A DNA stretch of 64,000 nt from Darksidea phi (Eukaryota; Ascomycota; Dothideomycetes; Pleosporales; Lentitheciaceae). Location of the stretch: the NCBI GenBank assembly GCA_030770425.1, contig JASJFT010000081.1:1-64000 (forward strand), given 5' to 3'. Both the position numbers and the translations under genes were made by a program. The notes beneath the pieces were generated by a model. That model saw only the letters and a program-made list of their open reading frames with translations, was not told the origin of the DNA and searched no databases. Shown here in pieces: positions 22,885 to 36,400 of the stretch (its first letter is position 1; each line of letters begins with the position of its first letter).

Positions 22885-25800
22885 ATGCCGTCTGCGAAGG
22901 TCAGCGATTTCGGCTTCAGCGAAGTATATTGCCCCACGGACAAAGATTCAGTCGTTGAGTAAGTCACCGCCCCTCGGACAGCGGCACGAGGTGGGGCCCC
23001 GCGATCCTGTACCGACCTCGGGAGTACCAGTGCGACATGTTCCCCCTAGCGCCCAGTCACCCCGACTCTACGGAGTATTATCCCACAGCGTTCGAGCCAG
23101 AGTCTCGGCTGACCAACGTAGCTTCATATTCGTCCACGGCTTACAAGGCCACCCATACCGGACCTGGGCAAGCAACCCTCGCAAGGCCGATCCACAACGA
23201 AAGAAGACTCGCAAGTTCAAAGTCCGCGGGCTACTACCCAAGACATTTCGATCGAAGAAAAATGCAATGCACAAAGTCGACGAGGAAGCTGTGGATGACT
23301 CTGGCAATGAGAAATCTTCGGATCATAGCAAGAACCAGGTCTTCTGGCCTGAGGACCTTCTTCCTTCCGAATGCCCAGATGCGAGGATCTTGGTCTGGGG
23401 ATATGACACCAGGATCGCACGATGGGGCAAAGCAGTGAATAAGAATCATCTCTATTCCCACGGCAAAGACTTCCTGTATAATCTTTGCCGTCAGCGGAAG
23501 ACGGGTCAACCGATCATCTTTATCGCTCATTCCCTTGGGGGAATCGTTGTCAAGGAGGTGAGCAGACCGAATGAGGGCCTATGTCGATAGACTCTAATGC
23601 ATCTGAGCAGGCTCTCGCAATATCTAGCGACGCACACGACGACCCTGATACTTTAGATGTGGTCAAGTGTACTGGTGCAGTGGTCTTCATGGGCACACCG
23701 CATCGAGGGAGCGAGGACATGGCTGCGACCGGAGAGAAAGGCCGAATGATTGCGAGCGCGCTTCTCGTGGACAGCAGCTCCTCCGTGCTTGACTCTCTAG
23801 GCCTTGAAAACGCTGACCTTGAGCGGTGCCATGACAAATTCACTCAACTATGGGAGAAGTATGAGTTCCGGGTGAAAACATTTCAAGAAGGGCAGGCCCT
23901 ACTAGGCGTCAAACTCGGGCCTTTCAATGAAAAGGTCTGCCGATTTTGTCTTCTGCCCCTATCCATCATAAATTCTGTCTGATAACTCCAAAGGTCGTCC
24001 CACACTTGTCCTCCCTCATTGGCAACCCAAAGGAGAAAGCGGAAACGCTAGACGCGGATCATAGAGAGATGTGTCGATTCCACGGCGCTTCTGATGGCAA
24101 CTACTGCAAAAAAGTTGGGCCGGAGATTAGGAACATATATGATTCTATTCGGCTACGGCCTAACTGGTATGAACAATATGGTTAGCTTGCAGCTTCTGCA
24201 GGATGTTACATGACCGCCCAGCTAAGCGTCCGTAGAGACATTTCGTCAACAACGGGAATTTGAGATCAATCGCCGTGGTACGTTCTCCATGATAGGCCTG
24301 ACAGGAGACTCAAGACTTATCAAGACGAGATAGACCTACTGGCTTCTTTGTATTTTGATGAGATGGAAGTACGACAACAACCCAAAAAATATAATGCACT
24401 TAACGAAACTTGCCGCTGGATCCTCGAATCACCGTATTTCAACTTTTGGCTTCGTGGCAAAGACGAATTTGCACAACCTGGGCTTCTCTGGATCAAAGGC
24501 AAACTTGGATCAGGGAAATCAACATTAATGAAAGAAGCTTCGAGGCTGCTGAAGGAACAATTCCCAGATGGAAACTCTAAGATTGCTTCCTTCTTTTTCG
24601 CTTCTCATAGGGGGGCAGGGCTAGACTCCACGCTTACTTCTCATGGGAAAATAGACCTGGACTCCACGCCTCTTGGCCTTTTCCGATCTCTGCTGCATCA
24701 GTTACTGCCAGGGTTTCCCACTGAATGCCTTGCGCTCATCGGCACTTACCAAAGAAAGCTCATTCATCAAAGCAAAGTGCAATGGTCCCTTCGGGAGCTC
24801 CAAGATACTTTCATGGGAATTTTCAGCAAACCCCAACTTGATTGTACGTTCATATTTGTCGACGGAATCGATGAGTGTGAGGACACCACCGCCCGAGACC
24901 TTGTTCGATTCTTCCGCCGAGCAACGGTCGAAGCGCACAAAGATGGCGCCAAACTAAATATTTGCTTTTCGAGTCGGAACACATTTACGGTAACCAACCC
25001 CTTGGGCGCTACTATCCCGCTCTGTCACGAGATCGCACTTGAAGATAACAATAGTGTCGACATTACGCGATATGTGAGCCAGAGTCTGAGACTTGGCAAC
25101 CCTAGTGAAGAGTCAGGCAACAACGCAAAGTGGAATGCACTAGGGCGGGAGGTGGTTGAGAGGTCTTCGGGTGTGTTTCTGTGGGTGGTCCTTGTCGTCA
25201 AACTTCTGCAAAACGCATGGGAGGACGGCCGTGACATTGGTTACCTGCGGCATCGACTCATGCAAGTACCTGTAAAGCTGGAAGAGCTCTACGTTGAGCT
25301 GATCCAAACGATTGCACCGAGCGAGATTTCAACCGTGTTACACGTTCTTCAGTGGGTTCTTCTCTCTACCCGGCCTTTGGAGTTATCCGAGTGGCACCAT
25401 ATTATGGCCTTTATTACCAATCCCGAGTTACGTTCTCTAAAAGTGTGGGAAAATTCGAAAGACTACACAAGCAGCGATGAGCAACTTGCCAAAAGGCTAG
25501 GAAAAATCTGCGTTGGTCTGGTCGAAGTCAAAGATCGAAGCATTCCACTCAGTCTCCACACTCCAGGATCAACAGCTTCAAAGCTCACTTCCCTTCGCGC
25601 AGGCGCCGGATCCTTCGAGAGCGGACGATATGTGTATGCCATTCATGATTCCGTTCGAGAGTTCTTCCTCAACGGCCCGGGGTTTCGCGTTCTGGATCCC
25701 ACCATACAAAACCCTCGCGGAGACGGACACTTGTATCTGTTGCAAACCTGCATCAACTATGGATACTTAGAAGAAATGAATGTATTCAGAGTTAAGAACA

Positions 25801-27203
25801 GAACCGGAATGACAACATCAAGCGATAGTAGCACGACGGACTCAGATAAGGTTCTCGTCCGAAGGCGCCAGAGTCATATAAGTTTCGGGTCTAGCGCTTC
25901 CCTATCGCCGAGCATTAACAGCTGTATCCTCTCACCGGAGCTATTGGCATTCAGAAAACATCGCCTGGAACTATTTGATAATCCCATGATTGGTCATCGC
26001 AAAGCGGTTGAACTCTCAGCCAATTTGCTAAACCGACTCGATTTGCCCCCAAGGACAGGTACCCAGAATCCCTCAGCGAAAACCCCGGTCATTCCGGTGG
26101 AACGGAGACAGTTGCATTTAATGTTCGACATTACGGAAGTGGGATCTTGGATAGGAACATCAAGACTCAAACCCCTGGTTCCTCAACAGGCGTGGAGGGG
26201 TGCTGAACAGGTGCGAAGCAGCCCTCAAGTTCCGCCATCGCCGGCTCCGGTGATCTTCAGCTCCGACAGTGAGGTTACCACGCCATCTTCATTGAGGGCT
26301 ATGACAAGATACTCGGGATCCTCCTTGAGCCAGCTTTCTGTCCCAACGCATCATGGATCATATATGATCATTCCAGAGGTGCCTTCCCTCAGCCACTATG
26401 TACAAGATATGCTAGTCTTCCATGCGATAGCCGCGGAGGCGGAAAGTGCAGACCCTTCCCTGGTGCTCAAGCGGCTGTTCTCTCGGGGTTGGCGCAGCTG
26501 GGCGGCAACACGGGAGGACATGCGAGGTGAAAGAAGCCCTCTACAATTGGCGGCCCGCTGGAACCTGGTATCGTGGCTAGAGTGGCTCGACTCGATAGAT
26601 TGGATAAGAGAAAATCCCGAAGAAGTATGGCACTCTATCGTTGTGGCTGTTCGCAATGGAAATAAAGAGGCTCTGATTTTCTTGCTCAGCCGTCTCCGCC
26701 TTATCAAGGACTGGACCCTTGGGAAGGCATTTCATCATGCTGCTGCCTTGGAAACGTCATCTATTCTCAGCCTGCTCTGTGGCGCGGAAAAGGACTCGAG
26801 CAAGTTGACTCTACTTTTGAGTTGTCCGGATAGTAAAGGCCGAATACCGCTTCACATCGCGGCCCGATCGTCCTCTATCAGTGTTGTAAAGATGTTGTTA
26901 GAGAAAGGTCCAGATCCCAATGCTCTCGATGGTCTGGGAAACAACCCTCTTCACGCCGCTTGTAACCGGAATGAGCAAGACATAGAAGTGTGTCGCGTTC
27001 TCATAGACAGTGGATGTGACATCACTGTTCGGAACAATATTGGCTTGCGCCCTCTGGATCTTGCACGTAGAAACGGCTTCTACGAGGTGGTCGAATACAT
27101 ACAAGCGCAGGAGTCGGAATGGGCATTGGAAGCCGCAGCCACTTCTGCGGATTCATCAATCTTCGCAGTGTATCCAAGCACACAGAGTTCGTTGAGTCAA
27201 TGA
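22885..27203 (+). CDS. NLR-like protein: SERAC1-type hydrolase, NACHT, ankyrin repeats
   Basis: Five exons (22885-22958, 23050-23557, 23611-23934, 23994-24166, 24305-27203) keep frame throughout and give 1,325 residues. The N-terminal alpha/beta-hydrolase starts at FIFVHGLQGHPYRTW. It has the nucleophile elbow AHSLGG at about residue 185 and continues with VVFMGTPHRGS, the DUF676/SERAC1 pattern. The NACHT part shows the P-loop KGKLGSGKST at about 425-433 and Walker B FIFVDGIDECED at about 541. Ankyrin repeats near 1200-1300 include GRIPLHIAARS and NNPLHAACNRN. This architecture is a known class of fungal NLRs linked to self/non-self recognition. The 139-nt fourth intron is the least certain junction. 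The Ser/Thr-rich stretch of about 790-1010 has no known domain. Confidence 0.85.
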
Positions 27204-27590
27204 TACACCATCTCAGGAGATGTGTAAAGCGACGCTTTCATATCGGGTTAGGTTCCATGCCTTCAAACATCGCGAGTCACACGTGTGGCTATATGTGATT
27301 CAGCGGAAGGGGGTTCATGAAACCAGGTCCTTTGGTTCGCGCCATCTCTGAAAGCTTTTGGTAGAGCCGAACTTGTTGTTCCGTACCGTTGAGGCCCTGA
27401 TGATCGGCGATCACGTATCTCATTATTTCGCTAATGCCGCAGATTGGGTTTTCGCAGTCCAAGAATCTCTTTGGCGTGTGAAGCAGAGTCTTGGTCGTTC
27501 CGTGACTCTTCACCACCTGTACCCTCTTCCACCACTCGTTGACCCGATGGCCCATTCTGAGTTCCATCAGCCGCCTCGGCGCCGCATTGG
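27204..27590. other. Intergenic; unrecognised minus-strand frame
   Basis: A minus-strand frame at 27289-27597 (102 codons, with GTTKTLLHTPKRFLDCENPI) looks coding-like but matches nothing I know and runs into the Ca2+-ATPase relic on the other strand. It is not supported as a gene. Confidence 0.25.
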
Positions 27591-28489
27591 GCCGCAAAGG
27601 AGGCCTCTGCGATTGTTCTCATGGATAACAACTGCTCATCTATCATCACTGCGCTCATGTGGGGACGCGCTGTGAATGATGCGGCGCAAAAGTTTCCACA
27701 GGTAAGCAGCTGGCACTCTTCTTTATCAAACGTACACTAATCATACTAGTTCCAAATCACGGTCAACATCACCGCCGTCATTCTGGCCTTTGTCACCGCC
27801 GTCTACGATCCTAACATGCGGCCTGTTCTTAAGGCTGTACAGCTACTCTGGGTCAACCTGATCATGGATACTTTCGCCGCGCTTGCGCTCACCACTGATC
27901 CACCGACGGAAGAAATACTCAACCGGCCTCCACGTGGCAAGGACAAGTCACTCGAACATCACAACCGTAAGCTCTCACCCTTTGGCGATAACCCTTACTC
28001 TTAGCTAACTATAATGCGCAGATGTGGAAGCAGGTCATGGGTTAAAACATCTACAAGCTCGCCGCTATCTTTATCCTCTACTTCGCTGATGGTGACATTC
28101 TCGGCTACGGCCTCTCCGACTAATACAAGTAGCTTAAGCTCGACACTACTATCTTCAACGCCTTCTTCTGGATGCAAATCTTCAACATCTTCAACAACTG
28201 GCGACTTGACAACAAGCTCAATGTGTTCGAAGGCGTCCACCGCAACCCCTACTTTATTGGCATAGTTACTCTCATCGTTGGTTTGTAGATTATGATCATT
28301 TTCGTTGGAGGTCGTGCTTTCCAGATCAAGTCTGGTGGCATTGACGGAACTCGCTGGGCTATATCTATTGTTGTTGGTTTCGTGTGTATTCCCTGGACTA
28401 TTGCTATCCGGTACTTCCCCGATCCGTGGTTTGCAGCGGTTGCGCGCGTTGTTGGGAAGCCGTTCGTTGTAACCCTGGACATGGGATAA
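27591..28489 (+). pseudogene. C-terminal fragment of a PMCA-type Ca2+-ATPase with RIP-like stops
   Basis: The fragment starts inside the conserved AAKEAS..VLMDNN segment after the hinge. It continues through [28 protein letters not shown] and the last membrane helices to a TAA at 28487. An intron (27702-27749) is still recognisable. The frame has TAA at 28043 and 28121 and TAG at 28130 and 28286, all explained by CAA or CAG turned to TAA or TAG. The splice phase at about 27967-28021 is also broken. The N-terminal two thirds of the pump (actuator, phosphorylation site) is missing. This is a truncated duplicate of a vacuolar or plasma-membrane calcium pump, damaged by RIP. Confidence 0.88.
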
Positions 28490-29519
28490 AGTCTACAAGT
28501 GCAACAACTAGCAAGAATACTTTTGAAATATGCTATCGGAATTCAAAAAAGTGACAGGAAATCCGGCACAGAGGGATAGAAAATCGACTGGCAAAATACC
28601 ATCCTCGTAGCGGCTTTCCCTGATAGCTCTTTGTATCGCGGTGATTTCCTCCAGGAGGTATTTTAAAGACTTCCAATGAGTAAAATGCGTAGCAAGCCGA
28701 TGGCTTGCAATCACGAAAGCCGAGGGATGAGGTGGCTAGCACGGCTAGGTACACGCTAGGCAATAGCGATTAGCCGAAGCAGGGCCTTCCGTGGCGACAT
28801 GATATAACAGACGTCGACACTAGCCTCCATCAATACCTGGCTTTTAGAGAAGGAGCACCAGCGACATTTCCTGCCTCATCGGCACTGTGGCGTAGTAGAA
28901 CAGCGGCATGTGCCTAGCTTCAAACAGACCGCCCCTCGGCCCGTTCAGCCATGCTGGCGGCCACCACGCCACACAGTTCCCGAGCGTCTGTAGCGTGTTT
29001 CTGGGGTCAAACTCGCTTGCAGCTGCGAGATGAGGTCGCAATCACACTTCAAGGCACGTGCTCGGCTTTTTTGTAGCCCGCTTTTTTGTAATTGCAGAGG
29101 TAAACGGCAAGGCCAAGGACTTGTCTCACCTTGTGAACCTAGAAGTCACACGCAGCTTCTCTTCTCTGCGCCTAGTGAGAAGAGATCAATGCTATAGTAA
29201 ATTACGGTTACAGATTAGAAAGTTAAGGAAGTAATAGATATATAGATGGATCGCAACACCAAAATAACCCCCTCGGGCACGAATTGGAGGCGTCGCTATG
29301 ATTGCCAGCCCACTGAATGACTTAGAGAAATAGCACTAGCTCTAGTATTAACCGCGCGGTAAAGAAACGATAAATGATGAAACTTATTATGGCACTTAGC
29401 TGTCATTCTCTTATCATGATCTTGTGCAGCAATTACTTTAGTTATCGATACATTATTTTCTAAGAAATCCTTTTTATTACAAGAAGAGCTAATCAGGTTA
29501 ATGATTTAAAGCTAACTTC
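28490..29519. other. Intergenic, nothing supported
   Basis: About 1 kb without a recognisable gene. A 65-codon minus-strand frame (28844-29041) is isolated. The right half (29180-29500) becomes AT-rich. Confidence 0.35.
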
Positions 29520-32500
29520 CTATGGCCATACGAATATTTGGGAATTCTCACTTGGTTCCAATTCGCTGATCTTCGGCTTCGCACATGTATACGCCGAGCA
29601 CGTACCATAGCCGACTCCTTTACCCGTGGGGGTTGGTGTCCACACAGCAAAAGTTTGAACCCTGTAAATCCGCATGCGGCTGGCACAAGCGGCTGCTGTT
29701 ACTTGCCTTGACACTATGGTAGGTTTGCAATTTGTCTTGGCCGCCAGTGCTTTGCCTACTGTACTCGGAGTGCCGGGAATGCGCTCGCACCACCGCGGCT
29801 CCGACTTCTTCTGAGTGGTCCTGCAATATCCCCACCATTGTAGGGCATTGATGTCGCCTTTTTTAAGGGGTTTGGCAGGTCTCAATTGATACTTTTCGCA
29901 TGTCGATTCACCCTCACAGCTATCTTGATTTCCCGTCCACTTGCATCGGGGCCGCTGCACTGGGACGGCAACTAAATACGGCATTCCGTTCGGGGCTATT
30001 GCAGGGCATGAGACGTCCATGTACATGCACTTTTCGGGGGAAGGGTAATCGGTCGTGTCGGCGGTGGGGCACTCCGCGTATGTAAGTTGGCTGCGGGTGA
30101 CCCATTCCGGGCCGCTCTGGATTTCGAAAGTGGAGTTAGTCGAGAGTTCCGGGTCGGGGTTCACGTCGAAGGTGATGGCTTGTGTTTGATTTGATCGTGG
30201 TGGGGCCGTTTTGGTTGAGTTGCTGTTGCGCGGAGAGGGATAGCCAGTTGATGCCTCAACGCAGAGACTGGCATCATCCCACGTCGCTCGTGCAGCATCG
30301 CGCCAGAGCTGAGTCATATTATAGACGTTTTTTAGTGTATAAAATATTCGACAGTCGGCTGCTTGAAATTGGAACTGCAGCGGAGTGGCATCGCTTTCGC
30401 GCACTTGATTGCGGATAGTAATGCCTGCGTAGTTCACCCACATGCCCGAATCAGATCGTTGGGGAAGCCTAGCAAAAGCTTCTTGGTCATCCAAGGTCTC
30501 GTTTACCTGCGCGATATCGTAATCTAGGGCGTCAGCTGAGTATGAGGCGGCCCCGCGGCTGCCAGATACGGCTTGCATGGGCCCGGATTGGGGGCGCCCG
30601 CCAGCGACGATGGTGCGCACGCCGGCTTGTTGTGACATGAGTTCGACGAAAACAGCGCAGGCTGAGCTGCAAAGACCGTCGGTGAGCTGGCTTTATGTTA
30701 GCATGTTATCGTGATGCCGTGACAGAATGTACGCACGATGACAATATCCTCTGCAGCAAATGGCTGTCCACTCAGTTCGTCTTCAATTTCCTCATCGTAG
30801 CCCCATGGTACTATTGGGAAGGCGGCGAGGTCGAAACTAATATCGGAAAGGTTGTAGCGTTGCTGCTGAAACGTTAATGAATGCTAAGTAACGGTGCTAC
30901 ACAGACTTACGGGTCGAGAATAGCCACCTTCATTGTCGAAATACTCGGCCCAAGACGAGAATGTGGTGTTCGTGTCAGCGTTAATACGATTGTTGATCAC
31001 CCACTCATTCGCCGCATAATAATCATCAAGTCCACCATCCCGCGCTCCAAAAGCCCTTGTATATGCCGAACCAAGGACATTTGCCAACTCATGCTTTCGC
31101 GTGCGGCTAGCGCCATAAGGCTCCAAGGTAGGGAAGAAGAGCTTAAAGGTGTCATATGCACGGAGGCTGCTGCCACCATTGTTCTGCTGTAGATCAATTA
31201 TTACCCGTTTGACTTTCCCTTGAGCCGCAGCTAGGAAGTCTTGGATTGCTATACGGAAGGAATCACTTTCACCGCGTTCGGACGATGAATAGAATCTAGG
31301 AACGCTAAGGACGCCTGTCGAGATATCTTCGAGAATATAGCCAGTGATGTATTCATCGTAAGAAACGTCCAGGTCTCCCTGAATCACGGTTGGTTCGCTT
31401 GGAAAGGCTGCAGAGCTGCTATCGCACCAGCTAGCTGATGTTTGGTTGCCTCGGGAGCAGATGGCTGTCAGAAGATCTGCGGCAAGAGTCTCGTCTGGTT
31501 CATCGTCGGGCGTCTCTCCAAGTGTGCGGTTGGGCCACCATTGCCCAGTAGCGTTCCAGTTCTCAGGCAACTTACCAACAACGAAGTAGTTGTAAAAGTC
31601 ACCAGCCGTTGTCAATGGCCCGGTGTCGCTCGGTTCCTCGTAGACGGCCGACCACGTCTCTTCCAACACCGTACCGTTTCCGAACTCGACATTGAGATAG
31701 GCATTATCTTCTTCGCCGGGATAGACAGACCCAGTTTGATACGCGGCCCAAATGCCGAGGACATCGAGAACAGGGCTTTCCATCAGAGAATTCCATTCCG
31801 CATGTGGCTCGAGGTAGCTCGCAGCATTGACTTCCGCGTAGCGCGAAAGGAATTCAGTTGTGTCTTGCCCGTTGATCTTGACGATAGGGGACGGCGTCCA
31901 GCCTTCTCGTTGAGAGTTGACTACATCTCCTGCACGATAGGGTCAGCCTTGTGATATGACGGAAGCTTGGTGTTTTCCGTACTATCGATGTATACTTGAG
32001 GTAGCTCCTTCCCGTCAACTGACGCAGAGATGATACCATAGGGACTCGCAAACGAAAATGCAGCCAGAATTCCAGCATTTAGCGAGACATGCGGGTCATG
32101 CATCCGCGCGATCAAGCGCTGAACGTCAGCTTCGAACTGGTATTGATTTATATAACCTCCTGCATCTATTTTGCTCTGAATTACATCCAGGCCATGTTCA
32201 ACGTCAACAGCAGGTTGCTGATACGTCGATGGCGGGGCCTTGAGCGTGTCTAGAGCTGCATGGAACTGCAGCGTTGTATTAAAGTACTTTAGAAATCGTG
32301 TGCCGACGGCAGCGTCGAATGGAACGCTTCGCAAGCATTCGTACACAAAGTGCGCATCGAAGTACGTGTAGTCTATGGTGTCTCAGCAAAGAAGTCTCTG
32401 TGTAGGACTATCGGACGAACCATTCTTGACCCATGCAATTATATCTCCGCATGGCGGTAACTCTGGGTCTTGACGAGACGAAATCTGTCTACCGAATGGT

Positions 32501-32559
32501 TTCGACAATGTGGGTGCTATTAGAGAAACAAAACACAGCAGTGGCCAAACGAAAGACAT
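29520..32559 (-). CDS. Secreted S41 (CPAF-like) peptidase with Cys-rich C-terminal extension
   Basis: Five exons (32559-32421, 32372-31983, 31902-30911, 30865-30737, 30686-29520) keep frame and give 938 residues. A signal peptide is visible (MSFVWPLLCFVSLIAPTLS). The S41 pattern follows: YECLRSVPFD, SPIVKINGQD (PDZ-like part), KVKRVIIDLQQNNGG, and the catalytic element LTDGLCSSAC with Ser about 558. Many NxT/S sites fit a secreted protein. Fungal homologues of chlamydial CPAF share this core. About 250 residues follow the core and contain some 18 Cys, several in pairs or short spacings; I do not recognise this domain. The splice at 31903-31982 was picked from frame and homology and avoids an in-frame TAG. 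The acceptor of exon 4 could be three bases later. Confidence 0.83.
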
Positions 32560-33437
32560 GACAAGAGAAGGATAGACAAGGCGATAACGAACGGCGAGGG
32601 CGTGCTGAGTATCCAGTTCAATGGGTCTTGTCCACAGTCAACCCTATATACCACTTTCGGGCATAAGGCAACGGTGTGATACATAAACATCCCCCTAAAT
32701 CCACGTGCACATGACATGGGATGCTTCATAAAGCAGGTTACCAATCAAATCTGAGCTGATGAGGCTGAGCAAATGCTGGTCGGCAGTCCGTGCTGAGGCT
32801 GAATTCTACGCCTGGGGCCAAAATGTTCGCAGTCAGAGCTTCGCCTTCTTTTAACATACCTGGTCTCCTTACCGTGCGCAATCATGTATATGTTGTCCTG
32901 CACTCCTTATGGTGGGAAATCTCTTGTAACTTACCGAAAAATCTTGTTAAACTAGAAAATAACTAGCAGGCGATGGAGCGAGATGTCTGAAATTGAAATG
33001 CACTTATTAGTCATACATTAGCCCCATCGTAAGCTAATCTCCGTACAGATTAAAACTCTAGCCGTGCGTATCTAAGAATAGCTATATTGCGAAGCGTCAA
33101 TGCGTCCCTCTACTGGCGATTTGCTAGTCCGACGATGGCTTACGTTACCCTGACCGTCAGAAATAACCACCTCGGCCCAAGCCGGGCATAGACCAATTCC
33201 GCCCCCACGACCCTGAAATAAGGCCGAACCAATTTCCGAAGTTCTGCACGCCCGCCTTCCTTTAACTACTACATCGGTCACCGTGTCCGGTTGCCTTTCC
33301 ATCTTACTTGCATATACCAATTATCTATTTCAATATATTAACCAATCCACCAAAGCAAAAGTCGATTCCTATGCCTAGATCTGCTCTCCTCACTGTTCAT
33401 GCCGAGCTCAAACAACGCATAAGCAGCACGAGAATAC
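32560..33437. other. Intergenic between divergent peptidase and STAND-HET genes
   Basis: About 880 bp with no supported ORF, presumably holding both promoters. No repeat or RNA gene was seen. Confidence 0.35.
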
Positions 33438-36400
33438 ATGGCAGAGCAAGCAGGCCCTCACGACCCTTTTGCTATTCAGCTTCCAAAATTATGTCCAGCG
33501 ATAAGTAGAGACCATAAATCCAACACAACCATAGATGTCCGGCTCTTCGAAGGTGTCTTTCAAACTCCAGAATTCACTTCCTGGGCTACAGGGACGAAAC
33601 CTTGGCAACTGCACTGTTTCGGTGGCCCAGGATGTGGGAAGGTGATAAAATAGAAGCCGCATATGGATTATACTAATTATCTGTAGACAGAGTTGGCTGC
33701 GGTGACTGCACAACGCCTTCGAAAAATCCAGGGAAACACGATTCCAGTACTCACTGTCTTCATTACTGAAGACGTTCTCTCACCATCTCTTATTTTTATC
33801 GAAGACTTCTTGAGATGCATAAACGACCAACTCAGGCCTAGGAGCCCCCTCACATCATCAAAATACGAATGCACAAGTGTGGCAGGTCAACCCATCAAAG
33901 ACCGCATCCTGGCTCTAGAATGCGACATAGGAAACCGTCTCATCTCCGCCTGTATATCCAGCACTTGCGCGTTCTTAATAGTCGATGGCTACGACAGGAT
34001 CAACGAGGGCCTCCAAACCATAATCGAACGCTCACTAACGGAACTCCATCAACGTGGCCTGCGGACATTCATGACACGACGCGTTCCGGTGATGGCAGTC
34101 CCAGTAAACGCAGTCTGTGATAGCTGTCGAGCGCAGAATTTGAGTTTGTACTGGGTATGTTCAGAGTGTCAGAAGAAGGATATGGCATCGTGGTTTTGGC
34201 TGTGCTATCCCTGTCGAGATTCTGGACAAGCTTGCACGAATTGTACCCAGGAGAACTTTTTGGAGAATAGGCTGTCCGTTAATTTACCACTGAGTATCGA
34301 CGGGCCGTCCCTGATTCAGTATCTATCGGATGAATTAGAGCGCGAGTTCGGACCTGTGGAGCCCGAAATGTGCGAGAAGATAACGCGCTATGTTTCAAGA
34401 AATGCAGGCGGTAACATAGCGCTTGTTCGACTATATCTCGAGAATATTCTCACAGAAGAGACACTCTTCGGTTTCGATCCCGGAAGGGTCGCTGACAGGC
34501 TTCCTAGTAACGTCATTGCCTTCTTCGACACCGAGTTGGGCGATGTCAAAGCGCTGTCGGAGGAGCAACGCAAAATTGCTCTACTTTCGATTGCTATCGC
34601 GGCAACAAATGACTACGGGGTGCCTCTAGCGGATTTTGAGAGACGACTGCGGCCACACGTTGCGCCGCTAAGAAGTGTTGAAGAGGTCCTGTGTACAGCC
34701 AAAGGATGGCTCACTCAGCAGAACACCAAAGACCGCGAGATTGGGCCGTTTTCTCCCATTTTTGCACTGTACGCCACCGACGACTATGATGAAGCCTTGA
34801 CGCACGCACGAATAACGTTAGAGGCATCTAAACTCGAAGTCGAACAAGCTGAGGAAAACGCAATGGTAAATTTTGCATCGGATAGCTCAGTCGCCACAAT
34901 AGGGACGCCTCCCAGCATTAGCACCAGTATTGATACTTTGTCGACCCGTCAGATATCTTTTCGGAGTATTGGACGATCACTGTCGCAGGACGCCGACCAT
35001 GGAATGATTCAGATCACTGGAGAGGACAATTGTAAGTCTCCGTCTAGGATGGACACTGGAGAGATATCGGATTTGCCTGACTTGCTTGATACACCCATGA
35101 CCAAGTTCCAGCCTGAGCCCCCAATCCGTCAAGTTACCAGTGAAGCTGCTCCGCGGATATGCAGCTTCTGCCACGATAATATTTTAGGTTCCGGAGCAAC
35201 ATTTGGAGAACATCGTAGTTCGCTAAAGGGCACAAAGACGGCGAAAAATTGCATCTTTTGCGAAGCGCTGTACGATAAACTTTCTAAGCCCGAGAAGATA
35301 GATTATCGATGGCCGATGTACAAGTGGACGATTCGTAGTTCATCCCAAGGAAGAGCCGGAAAAAGGTCTATCGTCTTAACTTTCAGATCCGCCCAAGGAG
35401 GTGTCCATTACCTGCCTTCTAAACGCTTTTATCTCTTCGCCGAGGATGACATCCACACTGCCACTTCGTCCTCGTTGGGTGAGTCAACAAATCCACTCAC
35501 CAATCCACACACCACAGGCGAGCAGATTAGAAAGTGGGTACAAACATGCAACCAGCACCATCTGGACTGCCATAAGCCTTCCAAAACTTCATTCGTTCCT
35601 ACCCGCCTCCTAGATCTGCAGTCCTCTGATCCAAATATCTTTCGGATCATCAACACCAGGTACACACCCGCCGCGGGACCATATTGCACACTCTCTCATT
35701 CCTGGGGTACAAGTGAGTTTATCCAGACGACAGCCTCCAATTTGGAACAACATTTACTCGAAGGCGTCCACCTGTCCTGTCTTCCCAAAAACTTCTGCGA
35801 AGCAATTGAAGTAGTACGGATGCTCGGCATACGTTACATCTGGATTGACTCTCTCTGCATCATCCAAGGCCCGTCTGGGGATTTCGATGTTCAAGGCGGA
35901 CTCATGCACGCCGTTTATCGGAACTCGTATTGCAATATTGTCGCTGCAGACTCCGATGGAGCGGAAGGCGGGCTTTTCCGAACCCGAACACTCAATTCCA
36001 TTCTTGCTGTATCCCACACTGTCCGTCAACCGAACATGATGTTCGGCGAAGCGGGGAAGAGATGGAAAATTCTTCCTGGAGATCTCTGGGACTCTAATCT
36101 TCTGCAGCAGAACATCATCTATACACGAGGATGGGTATTTCAAGAGCGCCTCCTCTCCCCCCGACTTCTCCACTTCGCACATAATCAGATATTCTGGGAT
36201 TGTGCGAGTACGTCAGCCTGCGAGACCCTTCCCTCAGGCTTCCCCACACCGCTCGACACCACCTCTGCAACCGACAGGCACTGGCGTGGCCGTCTCGCTC
36301 TAACATCCTCTCCCAACACCTTATCCGGGCCCATTGACAACGAAAGCCCTTATACATTCTGGAACGCCGCAGTGCGGAACTACACATTCTGCAACCTTAC

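Noticed and set aside
24167..24304. Splitting the NLR into separate hydrolase and NACHT genes at 24.2 kb
   Set aside because: A 139-nt intron joins the parts in frame, and the combination is a known fungal NLR class. The call stays open to transcript evidence.
32390..32420. In-frame TGA after the signal-peptide exon of the S41 gene
   Set aside because: A 48-nt GT...AG intron (32373-32420) removes it and restores the conserved YECLRSVPFD frame, so the gene is not broken there.
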